Source of the DNA: F23-B02 sp963613665
GTDB lineage: Bacteria > Bacillota > Clostridia > Oscillospirales > Oscillospiraceae
DNA length: 64,000 bases
NCBI GenBank assembly: GCA_963613665.1
Contig: CAVEAL010000005.1
Coordinates: 48,266 to 112,265, forward strand
Direction: 5' to 3'
In this document: piece by piece, positions 6,874-15,068 of the stretch
How the letters are laid out: every line of letters begins with the position of its first letter
Numbering within the stretch: the first letter of the stretch is position 1
Notes under the pieces: model-generated
What the model was told of the DNA's origin: nothing
The model's database searches: none
What the model saw: the letters and a program-made list of their open reading frames with translations, nothing else
Made by a program: the position numbers and the translations under genes

Positions 6874-8634
6874 TTGGGTATTTCAAATGTGCTTGAGCTT
6901 TTAGGCGGTGTTGCACTGTTCCTTTTCGGCATGGCTCTTATGGGTGACAGTCTGAAAAAGGTAGCGGGCAACAAGCTCGAGCTTATTCTGTTCCGCCTTT
7001 CGAGCACGCCGCTCAAGGGCATTTTGCTCGGCACCGGCGTCACGGCGGTCATACAGTCGTCGTCGGCAACCTCGGTAATGGTCGTCGGCTTTGTAAACTC
7101 GGGCATGATGAAGGTGCGTCAGGCCATCGGCGTTGTCATGGGCGCCATTATCGGCACGAGCGTCACCGGCTGGATCATCTGTCTGTCGGATATAGGCGGC
7201 GGCTCCTCGGGCTGGCTTGAGCTTCTTTCAACCGATACTCTGACCGCCGTTATCGCCGTTATCGGCATCGCCCTGCGCATGTTCTGCGCAGCGCCCGAGA
7301 AAAAGCATGTGGGCGAGATCATGCTCGGCTTTGCCGTCCTTATGTACGGCATGAAGGCAATGAGCAGCGCCGTATACGATCTGCGCTCGAGCGAGACGTT
7401 CATAAGCACGCTCACGACCTTCTCAAACCCGCTTCTCGGCATAGCCATCGGCATAGCCTTCACGAGCATCATCCAGAGCGCCTCGGCCGCCGTCGGTATT
7501 CTTCAGGCGCTGGCCGTTACGGGTGCCATCCGCTTTGATATAGCGCTGCCCATCACCATGGGCATTGCGATAGGCGCAGCCGTTCCTGTCCTGCTGAGCG
7601 CCCTCGGCGCGAGTGCAGACGGCAAGCGCACGGCGCTTTCCTACCTGATGGTCGATACCATCGGCGTTATCCTTTTCAGCATAATCTTCTACACGCTCAA
7701 CGCCATAATTGATTTTTCCTTCATGTCCGTCACCATGACGGCGGTGAGCCTTGCGCTTATGAACACGGTTTTCCGCTTTATCATCGTCATGATGCTCGCG
7801 CCGTTCATCTCCGTGCTTGAGAAGATATGCCGCATCATAATCAAGGACAAGCCCGAAGATGCCGCCGTTCTCGAAGACTTTGACAGGCTCGAGGACCGCT
7901 TCCTTGACCACCCCGCACTCGCAGTCGAGCAGAGCCGCCTTACGGCAAACTCCATGGCAATGAAGGCGCGCGAAAATCTATTTGACGCGTTCCGCCTCAT
8001 CACGAATTACTCCGACGAGGGCTTCCGCCATGTAAACGAGCTTGAGGATATCGTCGATAAATACGAGGACAAGCTCGGAACATATCTCATTCACATAACC
8101 AGCCGCGAATTGAATCCCGAGCAGTACGAGTCGGTCGGCAAGTACCTGCACACGATAAACGACTTTGAAAGGATCTCCGACCACGCGCTCAACGTTGCCG
8201 AGTGCGCACAGGAGATGCACGAAAAGGAGATCGTGTTTTCCGCCGACGGCGAGCGTGAGCTGCGCGTGCTCTTTGCCGCCGTCACCGAGGTCACGAACAT
8301 TGCGGTGAACTCCTTCATAAGCAACGACCTTGACCTTGCCTACCGCGTCGAGCCGCTCGAGGAGCTTATAGACAACCTCTGCGACGAGCTGAAGCTGCAC
8401 CACACCGACCGTCTGCAAAAGGGCATATGCACGCTTAACCACGGCTTTGTGTTCAATGACCTGCTGACCAACCTCGAGCGTATATCCGATCACTGCTCGA
8501 ATATCGCCGTTGCAAGCATAGAGCTTGAGTCGGACAGCTTCGATACGCACGAGTACATAAACAGCGTCAAAGAGGTCCGCTCGCATTATTTCGACGAGTA
8601 TTACACGGAATACAGCGAAAAATTTGCGCTTTGA
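6874..8634 (+). CDS. Na+/phosphate cotransporter with C-terminal PhoU-like domain
   Basis: A 586-residue PNaS-family protein. Two inverted membrane repeats each carry the QSSS-type signature: IQSSSATSVMVVGF (from residue 60) and the second copy IIQSASAAVGI near residue 200. From about residue 340 the protein is soluble and helical, with PhoU-like features (NDFERISDHALNVAE and LERISDHCSNIA, the metal-binding E/DxxxD helices in two copies). It likely imports phosphate with sodium, the PhoU part tuning activity. The start is TTG at 6874 behind GGGAG; the nearby ATGs are out of frame. It is monocistronic with its own terminator. Confidence 0.9.
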   Translation: MGISNVLELLGGVALFLFGMALMGDSLKKVAGNKLELILFRLSSTPLKGILLGTGVTAVIQSSSATSVMVVGFVNSGMMKVRQAIGVVMGAIIGTSVTGWIICLSDIGGGSSGWLELLSTDTLTAVIAVIGIALRMFCAAPEKKHVGEIMLGFAVLMYGMKAMSSAVYDLRSSETFISTLTTFSNPLLGIAIGIAFTSIIQSASAAVGILQALAVTGAIRFDIALPITMGIAIGAAVPVLLSALGASADGKRTALSYLMVDTIGVILFSIIFYTLNAIIDFSFMSVTMTAVSLALMNTVFRFIIVMMLAPFISVLEKICRIIIKDKPEDAAVLEDFDRLEDRFLDHPALAVEQSRLTANSMAMKARENLFDAFRLITNYSDEGFRHVNELEDIVDKYEDKLGTYLIHITSRELNPEQYESVGKYLHTINDFERISDHALNVAECAQEMHEKEIVFSADGERELRVLFAAVTEVTNIAVNSFISNDLDLAYRVEPLEELIDNLCDELKLHHTDRLQKGICTLNHGFVFNDLLTNLERISDHCSNIAVASIELESDSFDTHEYINSVKEVRSHYFDEYYTEYSEKFAL

Positions 8635-8649
8635 CGATCATAAGGCAAC

Positions 8650-8685
8650 AAAGCCGCCATCCGAACGGATGGCGGTTGTTCTGTA
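8650..8685 (+). terminator. Terminator of the phosphate transporter gene
   Basis: CCGCCATCCG and its complement (8654-8675) around AA, followed by TTGTTCTGTATTTTATT. The cinA stop lies just beyond on the other strand, so it may serve both. Confidence 0.75.
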
Positions 8686-8687
8686 TT

Positions 8688-9968
8688 TTATTCCTTTATG
8701 ACCTCAAGGCCTTGCAGATAGCGGCGCATCATGTCGAAAACATAATTTCCGGAAACGCGGCGGACATAGCTGCGAGTGCGGCGGTCGCCGATGTGCAGCT
8801 CACGCACGAAGGTACCGTCCTTCGCTGCGAGCGACACGAAAACGGTGCCGACCTCGTGCACCCCGTCGCCGTCGGGTCCGGCAAGCCCCGTCACTCCGAT
8901 GCCCATATCTGCTCCGAGAAGCACGCGCACGCGCTCTGCCATCTCCTTTGCGACTTCACGGCTCACGGCGGTCTTTTCCTCTATAAGTCGTGGGTCTATT
9001 CCCAGAAGCTTTACCTTTGCCTCGTTTGTATAGGTCGTAACGCCGCCGAGGAAGAACTCACTTGCGCCGGGGATATCGGTAAAGCGCTTGGCCAGCTCGC
9101 CGCCCGTGCAGCTCTCGGCCGCGGCGAAGGTCATTTTCTTCTCCCTGAGCAGCTGCATAACGCTCTCCTCAACGGTGTCGATATCAATGCCGAAGATAAT
9201 ATCGCCGAGCACGTCCTTCACATGCTCTATGACGGGCTTCATCATCTCCTCGGCCTTCTCTGCGCTCTCGGCCTTTGCGGTCACCTGCAGGAGGCAGTCG
9301 CCCTCCTTGGCGTAGGGCGCCATGGTGGGGTTGGTCATGGCGTTCATCTCGTCGCGGAATATCTGATCCATGGCGCTTTCGGACATACCGAAAACATGTA
9401 TCGCGTGCGAAACTATCTGCTCGTCCGACAGTGAGCGCAGATACGGCATCGCACAGGCGCGGAACATCGCGTTGCACTCCTTTGGCGGGCCGGGCAGCAT
9501 GAGAACGATCGTGCCGTCCTGCGCCGTGAATGCGCAGCCGGGAGCCGTGCCCCAGTCATTGTGGAACACCGTGCAGCCGGCGGGCAGCATCGCCTGCTTG
9601 AGATTATTCTCGGTCATCTCCTTGCTGTAGCCGCGGTTTGTGAGGTAATCGTACAGGCATTGCTTTTCATCCTCGTGCATCTCGAGCTCAAGCCCGAATG
9701 ATTTTGCGAGTATCTGCTTTGTAAGATCGTCGCAGGTCGGACCGAGGCCGCCGGTAGATATGATGATGTCCGCCCTCCTGCGCGCGATCTCGATGCAGTC
9801 GGCGAGGCGCTGCGGGTTGTCGCCGACGACGGTGTGGTACTTCACGTTTATGCCGAGCTCCGAAAGCATGAGGGAGATGTCCCTTGCGTCTGTGTTCGTC
9901 GTGTGGCCGAGCAGTATCTCCGTTCCGACGGAGAGTATCTCGACATTATATGCCTTTTTCAATTTCAC
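8688..9968 (-). CDS. cinA: CinA family nicotinamide-nucleotide amidohydrolase
   Basis: A 426-residue two-domain CinA protein. The N-terminal half is a MoCF-like fold with GTEILLGHTTNTDA and STGGLGPTCDD, linked to ADP-ribose pyrophosphatase/competence-damage activity. The C-terminal half (from about 260) is the NMN deamidase domain: AESCTGGELAKRFTDIPGAS with the catalytic Ser/Lys region and TGLAGPDGDG. The role is pyridine nucleotide salvage or detoxification in the cytosol. Its ATG overlaps the thiI stop by four bases, so the two are co-translated. Confidence 0.95.
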   Translation of the reverse strand: MKLKKAYNVEILSVGTEILLGHTTNTDARDISLMLSELGINVKYHTVVGDNPQRLADCIEIARRRADIIISTGGLGPTCDDLTKQILAKSFGLELEMHEDEKQCLYDYLTNRGYSKEMTENNLKQAMLPAGCTVFHNDWGTAPGCAFTAQDGTIVLMLPGPPKECNAMFRACAMPYLRSLSDEQIVSHAIHVFGMSESAMDQIFRDEMNAMTNPTMAPYAKEGDCLLQVTAKAESAEKAEEMMKPVIEHVKDVLGDIIFGIDIDTVEESVMQLLREKKMTFAAAESCTGGELAKRFTDIPGASEFFLGGVTTYTNEAKVKLLGIDPRLIEEKTAVSREVAKEMAERVRVLLGADMGIGVTGLAGPDGDGVHEVGTVFVSLAAKDGTFVRELHIGDRRTRSYVRRVSGNYVFDMMRRYLQGLEVIKE

Positions 9969-11140
9969 TCGCCTACCTTTATTCTCTCGATGCCCGCATA
10001 CGCTTCCTCGACGAGTGCGTCGATATCCAGTGCGGACTCGATCTGCTCAACGTCGCGCAGCTTGGGCTTTGTCTTGGGGTGCTTGGGCGTAAAGACCGTG
10101 CAGCAGTCCTCATACGGAAGTATGGAGGTCTCGAAGGTGCCGATCTTCCGCGCGAGGCGGACTATCTCCTCCTTGTCCATGCCGATCAGCGGCTGGAGAA
10201 CCGGCAGATCGATCACGGCCTGAGTCGAGGCCATGGCCTCCATGGTCTGACTTGCGACCTGACCGAGGTTCTCACCTGTGACAATGGCCTTTGCGCCGTT
10301 TGCCTCGGCTATTTTCTGCGCAATGCGCATCATAAAGCGGCGCATGATGAGGGTGAAGTAATCCTCGTCGCACTTTGCGCGTATCTCCTCTTGAATGTGA
10401 GTAAACGGCACGACCTCGATCGTCATTCTGCCGCAGTAATCGGTCAGGAGCTGCGCAAGCTCAATGACCTTCTGCTTTGCCTGCTCAGAGGTGTAGGGGA
10501 AAGAGAAAAAGTGCACGGGAATGAGGTGCACGCCTCGCTTTGCTATCATGAAGCTCGACACAGGGCTGTCGATACCTCCGGACAGGAGCGTCACCGCCGT
10601 GCCGTTTGCACCGACCGGCATGCCGCCGGCTCCGGGCGTGGGAGCCGCGTGCACATAGGCGGCAAGATCGCGCACCTCGATATGCACCGTCAGCTCCGGA
10701 GCATGCACATCGACCTTGCAGTCGGGATAAGCCTCGGAGAGCTCGCCGCCGACAAACTGCGCAAGCTCGATGCTCGTCATTGGAAAGCTCTTGTCGCTGC
10801 GCTTTGCCTCGCACTTGAAGCTGCCTGCCGCAAGCATATCTTCCTTGAGATATTCGACGGCAAGCTCGGCTATTTTTTTTGCGTCCTTTTCGCAGCCGGC
10901 CGCGCGGTTTACCGAAGCCAGGCCAAAGACCTTGGTCATCGCCTCGAAGGCGGCATCCATGTCGCTTGTCCCGTCCACGGGCTCGATATACACCGTCGAT
11001 TGCAGGCAGTAGGCCTTGAATTTGCCTATGGCGGCAAGGCGGCGCTTTATATTGCTCATGAGCTTCTGCTCGAAAGAGCGGCGGTTTAAGCCCTTGAGAA
11101 CTATCTCGCCCTGCTTGAGAAGAATAATATCGTTTATCAT
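9965..11140 (-). CDS. thiI: tRNA 4-thiouridine synthetase ThiI
   Basis: A 391-residue ThiI lacking the C-terminal rhodanese domain of the E. coli protein, as in most Gram-positives. The order is an N-terminal ferredoxin-like domain, a THUMP domain (about 60-165), then the PP-loop pyrophosphatase with LLSGGIDSPVSS and the acceptor-side motif VTGENLGQVASQT. It adenylates U8 of tRNA and transfers sulphur, and may feed thiazole synthesis. The sulphur donor would be a cysteine desulphurase, not encoded nearby. First gene of the thiI-cinA unit. Confidence 0.95.
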   Translation of the reverse strand: MINDIILLKQGEIVLKGLNRRSFEQKLMSNIKRRLAAIGKFKAYCLQSTVYIEPVDGTSDMDAAFEAMTKVFGLASVNRAAGCEKDAKKIAELAVEYLKEDMLAAGSFKCEAKRSDKSFPMTSIELAQFVGGELSEAYPDCKVDVHAPELTVHIEVRDLAAYVHAAPTPGAGGMPVGANGTAVTLLSGGIDSPVSSFMIAKRGVHLIPVHFFSFPYTSEQAKQKVIELAQLLTDYCGRMTIEVVPFTHIQEEIRAKCDEDYFTLIMRRFMMRIAQKIAEANGAKAIVTGENLGQVASQTMEAMASTQAVIDLPVLQPLIGMDKEEIVRLARKIGTFETSILPYEDCCTVFTPKHPKTKPKLRDVEQIESALDIDALVEEAYAGIERIKVGE

Positions 11141-11376
11141 GTGTCCTGCTCCTAATCAATTTTAACAATGCATTATATCATTATTTTCTCACAGACGCAA
11201 TAAGCGCGGCAAAGTATATCCTTTGCCGCTTGCAGGGCCGAAATGTATAAGCTGACGGGAGTCGACGCTGTTTGGGCAAGCGGTTGCGGAGTCGGGCATT
11301 CGGCATAAGCTCATTTGTCCTCATACGCCGCGGCATAACGGTAAGCTCCTGCCGGCAGAGAGCTACACCGGCAAAT
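11141..11376. other. Intergenic stretch, nothing recognised
   Basis: Between thiI and the transposase scar. A 72-codon frame exists on the minus strand (11181-11399), but its basic low-complexity product matches nothing I recognise, and it runs into the terminator stem. Probably decayed DNA next to an old insertion. Confidence 0.4.
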
Positions 11377-11421
11377 AAGAAAACTGCCGCAGAGGACAAT
11401 TACCTCTGCGGCAGTTTTCTT
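11377..11421 (-). terminator. Strong 19-bp hairpin terminator at the transposase remnant
   Basis: Perfect 19-base arms (11377-11395 and 11403-11421) around a seven-base loop. The stop codon of the minus-strand HTH fragment is formed in the loop, so the ORF runs into the hairpin. The flanking AAGAAAA/TTTTCTT makes it usable on either strand. Confidence 0.8.
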
Positions 11422-11612
11422 GTCGGGCCGAACACGTTCCGAAACCAAAAGAGTTCGTACCTGTGTGTTTTGGTGGAGCAATACTCTTTCCGCCAGTGAT
11501 AAATCGTGCTTTGTGTAATGTGCAATTCCTGACTTAGCAATCGGATGGGTTCTCCGTCTCGGTAACGCTGGATGACTTCGGTTTTGAACTTGTCGGGATA
11601 TGCTTTTGGCAT
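11400..11612 (-). pseudogene. Fragment of a transposase OrfA-like helix-turn-helix protein
   Basis: The first 45 residues (AYPDKFKTEVIQRYRDGEP, then LLSQELHITQSTIYHWRKEY) are a typical IS3/IS200-associated HTH of the transposase OrfA type. The remaining 25 residues do not continue the family and are read out of a terminator hairpin. No OrfB with a DDE domain and no terminal repeats are visible, so this is a relic or, less likely, a domesticated DNA-binding peptide. The ATG at 11612 follows a GGGAGATGA site. Confidence 0.65.
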
Positions 11613-11771
11613 AGTCTCATCTCCCTGACCATGATGGGATCATTGTAAGCTGAAATTGTAGGTGAGAAAAGGCACATGAGCAGTTAAATAATACTCGACG
11701 TGATTGAAAGAGACTGATATACTAATGATAGATGAATTCCAAGATCAGATTTTTCGGTGGAGGTGATTCAA

Positions 11772-12651
11772 ATGGCACAAAACGATAAGATCCAACTGTT
11801 CGAAGACAAGCGTATTCGCACCGCATGGGACGAGGAAAAGGAAGAATGGTACTTTTCTATCGTTGATGTCATCGCGGTTTTGACGGACAGTCCGAATCCC
11901 CAGACTTACTGGCGTGTTCTTAAAAAGCGCTTGAAGGACGGGGGAAATGAAACCGTTACAAGTTGTAACGCTTTGAAAATGACCGCCGCAGACGGGAAAC
12001 GCCGTCTGACTGATGTAGCCGACACCGAGCAGCTTCTCCGAATCATCCAGTCCATTCCTTCACCGAAGGCCGAGCCGTTCAAGCTGTGGCTGGCGCAGGT
12101 CGGTCGAGAGCGTATCGAGGAGACCATCGACCCGGAGCTGACCATTGACCGACCGGGCATTGGAAACCTATCTCAAGAAGGGATACAGCCGTGAGTGGAT
12201 CAACCAGCGGCTGCAGGCTATTCAAGTCCGCAAGGAACTGACAGATGAATGGGATGCCCGTGGTGTGCAGAAGGGCGTCGAGTACGCCATCCTCACGGAC
12301 GAGATCTCTCGCGCGTGGTCCGGCATGTCCACCCGCCAGTACAAAAATCTGAAGGGCTTGAAAAAAGAGAATCTCCGTGATAATATGACTACGCTGGAAC
12401 TGGTGCTGAACATGCTGGCAGAGGCCACTACCACGCAGTTCTCAAAGGATCGCAAGCCGACGACTTTTCAAGAGAATCTGGCAGTTGCCAAGGCGGGCGG
12501 CCAGGTTGCAGGGCGAACCAGAAAAGACATTGAGTCTCAGTCGGACACGCCGGTTATCACATCCAAGAACGCAGCACAGCTTAATCAGGTTGTGACGGAG
12601 CTGCTGGAAGGCGCAGTTTCCGACACAACGGAAAAACCGAAAGACAAATAG
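11772..12651 (+). pseudogene. BRO-N type phage antirepressor gene disrupted by a 4-bp tandem duplication
   Basis: The first frame (11772-12194) encodes a Bro-N DNA-binding domain (ending RIEETIDPELTIDR), then shifts to nonsense and stops. The expected continuation, RALETYLKKGYSREWINQRL, resumes in another frame and runs to 12651. The joint is GACCGACCG at 12147-12155: removing one four-base unit restores a single frame of 291 codons plus stop. Such proteins act as prophage or mobile-element antirepressors. The ATG at 11772 has a strong GGAGGTGA site, so the start is intact. It is either a dead relic or a recently frameshifted gene. Confidence 0.88.
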
Positions 12652-12739
12652 GCGTTGCGCGTCAAGGTTTTCTTGCTGTCATACAACGATTTTTTTTGAA
12701 AGCAAATTTCGAAAAAATCTATAGTGTTGAGTTATGACA

Positions 12740-12771
12740 AAAAATCCGAACGCAGTGCGTTCGGATTTTTT
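12740..12771 (+). terminator. Terminator after the antirepressor pseudogene
   Basis: AAAAATCCGAACGCA and its perfect complement (12740-12754, 12756-12770) followed by T. First of a run of five hairpins. Confidence 0.85.
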
Positions 12772-12813
12772 AGTTTGTCAAAAAAATCCCTCGGGGGACT
12801 TTTTTGACAAACT
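12772..12813. repeat. 19-bp inverted repeat built on AGTTTGTCAAAAAA
   Basis: Left arm 12772-12790 and right arm 12795-12813 pair at 18 of 19 positions around a four-base TCGG loop. The stem begins exactly where the preceding terminator ends. The outer AGTTTGTCAAA also follows the terminator at 999-1030. This looks like a small dispersed palindromic element rather than a standard terminator. Confidence 0.65.
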
Positions 12814-12816
12814 GTT

Positions 12817-12846
12817 CGGGGCAGCCTTGCGGCTGCCCCGATTTTT
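12817..12846 (+). terminator. GC-rich terminator hairpin
   Basis: CGGGGCAGCC and GGCTGCCCCG around TTGC, followed by ATTTTTA. Confidence 0.75.
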
Positions 12847-12857
12847 ACATATAAAAC

Positions 12858-12883
12858 GGGTGCGGCGTGGGAGAGCCGCACCC
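12858..12883 (-). terminator. Terminator of the oleate hydratase transcript
   Basis: On the minus strand GGGTGCGGC pairs with GCCGCACCC across an eight-base loop and is followed by GTTTTAT. It lies about 80 bases past the hydratase stop. Confidence 0.65.
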
Positions 12884-12902
12884 TGAACCTCCTTTTGCCG
12901 GA

Positions 12903-12930
12903 GGGCGGATAATGAAGCGTTTATCCGCCC
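12903..12930. repeat. Additional hairpin in the convergent intergenic region
   Basis: GGGCGGATAA and TTATCCGCCC (10 bp) around an eight-base loop, with outer GCCG/CGGC. There is no T-run. The whole gap 12652-12965 holds these five hairpins and no gene. Confidence 0.5.
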
Positions 12931-12965
12931 TTCACGGCAAGCTGGAGGCAACACTGACTTGATGC

Positions 12966-14741
12966 TTATACTATACCGTACTTCTTGAGCAGATCGACAA
13001 CGACGTTGTTGGTCAGAGGCTCCTTGAGCAGGCCGAGCAGCGGCATGATCGACGGGAGCAGGAACTCTGCCGGCTTCTTGCCGTCGAGCAGCTTGCTGGT
13101 CGCGTACAGCAGATCGCGCACATCGTACACCGAGCCCCAGACCTCAGGAACGCCGCGGTCAACATTGCACAGCGTGTAGACCGCCTCCATGCCGGTTCGG
13201 ATCGAATACTCGGTAGTGAACACCGTGTCACGCGGAGTATCGGCAAACTGGCCGACGAACGCGAGGTTTACAGAGCCGTCGGGAACGACCTTGGGGCGGT
13301 CGCCCTCCGCTCTGGGCATGAAGAAGGTGGTGACGTAGGGCATCATGCAGGGCGTGGTGTTGCACTCTTTTTCGGCAAGCTCCATGATCTGATCCTCGGG
13401 AATGCCGATGTGGTACAGCCACTCTGCTGCAAGCTCTATGCCGGTGCACTGGTACATGGGCTTTTTGATAAAGTCGCCCTCATCGTCCCAGCAGTTGAGG
13501 CCGTAGACCCAGATCAGGCAGTGGTCGGAGGGCTGCTCCTGGAACTGACCCTGACGGTTTATCGTCCAGCTTACGAGCCAGCTGGAGTCGCGGCAGGTCA
13601 CGATGCCGCCGGTGACGACCTTGCCGGAGAGCGGGTCGCGCTTGCAGATCTTCTGGATAGCGTCGAGTATCTGCTTGTTTGCGGTATCGACCGTCCACGA
13701 TTCCCAAGAGGTCTCCTTGATGCCGGCGAAGAACTTTTCGGGGCGGCCAAAGGCCGGATCCTGAGCTGCGATCTTCTTCCACATCTCGATAGACGGACCT
13801 TCGCCGTTTTTGATATTCAAGACGGGAGCGTGGGTCTGATCGCCGTAGGCCGAGGCATCGCCCTGACAGCCGTTGGTGCAGATAACGAGGTCGTCCTCGG
13901 TGAGGTCGATGACCTTCTCTGCACCGCCCTGAGTGTACTCTATCTTCTTTGCGACCTTCTTCTCGGGCGTGCAGTCGCAGACGATGTTGGTGACGGTCGT
14001 ATCGTAAAGGATCTTGCCGCCGTGGTCGGTGATGTACTTGCACATGGGCAGGATCATGGATTCATACTGATTGTAGCGTGTAAAGCGCAGTGCGCTCAGA
14101 TCGGGCAGGCCGTCGATGTGGTGGATGTAGCGCTGCAGGTACAGCTTCATCTCAAGCGCGGAGTGCCATTTTTCAAACGCGAACATGGTCTGCCAGTAGG
14201 TCCAGAAGTTCGTTGCGTAGAACTCATCGTCGAACACATCGTCGATCTTCTTGTCCTCAAGGGACTTGTTTGTGGCCATGAACAGCTTCAGAAGCTGCGT
14301 CGCCGCGCCGGGGGTAAGGCCATACTTTCTGTCCGTGTGTGCATCCTGACCCTGTTTCTCGGTGACGCGGCACAGGGAGAAGTTCGGATCCTCCTTGTTC
14401 AGATGATAGTACTCGGAGAAGATCGTCTCGCCGGGATTTACGATGGAGGGAATGGATTTGAACAGATCCCACATGCATTCAAAGTGGTTGTCCATCTCGC
14501 GTCCGCCGCGCATGATAAAGCCCTTGGTCGCGTCATAAATGCCGTCGCAGGAGCCGCCGGCAAGGGGCAGGTGCTCGAAAAGTGTAATGTGCTCGCCGGG
14601 CATCTGTGCGTCACGGATCAGGAAGCAGGCCGCCGCAAGACCCGCAAGGCCGGTGCCGACTATGTAAGCTGACTTCTTATCAATGCCTTCCGGCTTCTTC
14701 GGTGTGGCAAATGCCTCATAGTTACCGCTGCTGTAATACAT
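12966..14741 (-). CDS. ohyA: Oleate hydratase (FAD-dependent, MCRA family)
   Basis: A 591-residue oleate hydratase: adds water across the cis-9 double bond of oleic and linoleic acids to give 10-hydroxy fatty acids, often seen as detoxification of host fatty acids. The Rossmann FAD loop YIVGTGLAGLAAACFL starts at residue 27, followed by ITLFEHLPLAGGSCDG and the family-specific GFIMRGGREMDNHFECMWD. Length and the C-terminal block (VFTTEYSIRTGMEAVYTL) fit full-length enzymes. AGGAGGAAT precedes the ATG. A ferredoxin gene lies 49 bases upstream on the same strand, with a small CTGCAC/GTGCAG hairpin between them. Confidence 0.95.
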   Translation of the reverse strand: MYYSSGNYEAFATPKKPEGIDKKSAYIVGTGLAGLAAACFLIRDAQMPGEHITLFEHLPLAGGSCDGIYDATKGFIMRGGREMDNHFECMWDLFKSIPSIVNPGETIFSEYYHLNKEDPNFSLCRVTEKQGQDAHTDRKYGLTPGAATQLLKLFMATNKSLEDKKIDDVFDDEFYATNFWTYWQTMFAFEKWHSALEMKLYLQRYIHHIDGLPDLSALRFTRYNQYESMILPMCKYITDHGGKILYDTTVTNIVCDCTPEKKVAKKIEYTQGGAEKVIDLTEDDLVICTNGCQGDASAYGDQTHAPVLNIKNGEGPSIEMWKKIAAQDPAFGRPEKFFAGIKETSWESWTVDTANKQILDAIQKICKRDPLSGKVVTGGIVTCRDSSWLVSWTINRQGQFQEQPSDHCLIWVYGLNCWDDEGDFIKKPMYQCTGIELAAEWLYHIGIPEDQIMELAEKECNTTPCMMPYVTTFFMPRAEGDRPKVVPDGSVNLAFVGQFADTPRDTVFTTEYSIRTGMEAVYTLCNVDRGVPEVWGSVYDVRDLLYATSKLLDGKKPAEFLLPSIMPLLGLLKEPLTNNVVVDLLKKYGIV

Positions 14742-14790
14742 TATTATTCCTCCTAAAAAAATTTATTTTGTCTGCACTCGGTGCAGTAAA

Positions 14791-14979
14791 TTACATTTCG
14801 GAGTCCCTGCGTTTTTCGATGGCACGCAGCGGGCAGGCAAGATAGCATGCTCCGCAGCCGGTGCAGCGGCTCTGGTCGATGAGCATGGGCTTTCTGCTGT
14901 AGTCGATGCACCTCACGGGGCATCTTGAGCGGCAGCCGCCGCAGCCGACGCATTTTGCGCCTATAAAATAAGTATCCAC
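14791..14979 (-). CDS. 2x[4Fe-4S] ferredoxin-like protein
   Basis: A 62-residue protein with two CxxCxxCxxxCP motifs (CVGCGGCRSRCP and CTGCGACYLACP), which bind two [4Fe-4S] clusters for low-potential electron transfer. The start is GTG at 14979 behind AGGACGG. Its place directly upstream of oleate hydratase suggests it could keep that enzyme's FAD reduced, which hydratases need for full activity; this is inference. Confidence 0.9.
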   Translation of the reverse strand: MDTYFIGAKCVGCGGCRSRCPVRCIDYSRKPMLIDQSRCTGCGACYLACPLRAIEKRRDSEM

Positions 14980-15004
14980 GGTGCCGTCCTTTCGGTTTTT
15001 AAAC

Positions 15005-15034
15005 GCTGTGACGGCGGCAAGCCTCCGTCACAGC
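15005..15034 (-). terminator. Terminator after the Crp/Fnr gene
   Basis: On the minus strand GCTGTGACGG pairs with CCGTCACAGC across a ten-base loop and is followed by GTTTAAAAA. Some read-through would be needed if the ferredoxin lacks its own promoter. Confidence 0.65.
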
Positions 15035-15068
15035 AGCGGGGGATGAATAAGGTACGGAGAGAGAGAAA

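Noticed and set aside
11181..11399. A 72-codon minus-strand frame downstream of the transposase fragment
   Set aside because: Basic low-complexity product, read through a terminator stem, with no recognisable family.
12145..12651. The 3' half of the antirepressor as an independent gene
   Set aside because: Its first residues are the direct continuation of the upstream frame, and the frames join exactly after removing four bases; no ribosome-binding site precedes it.
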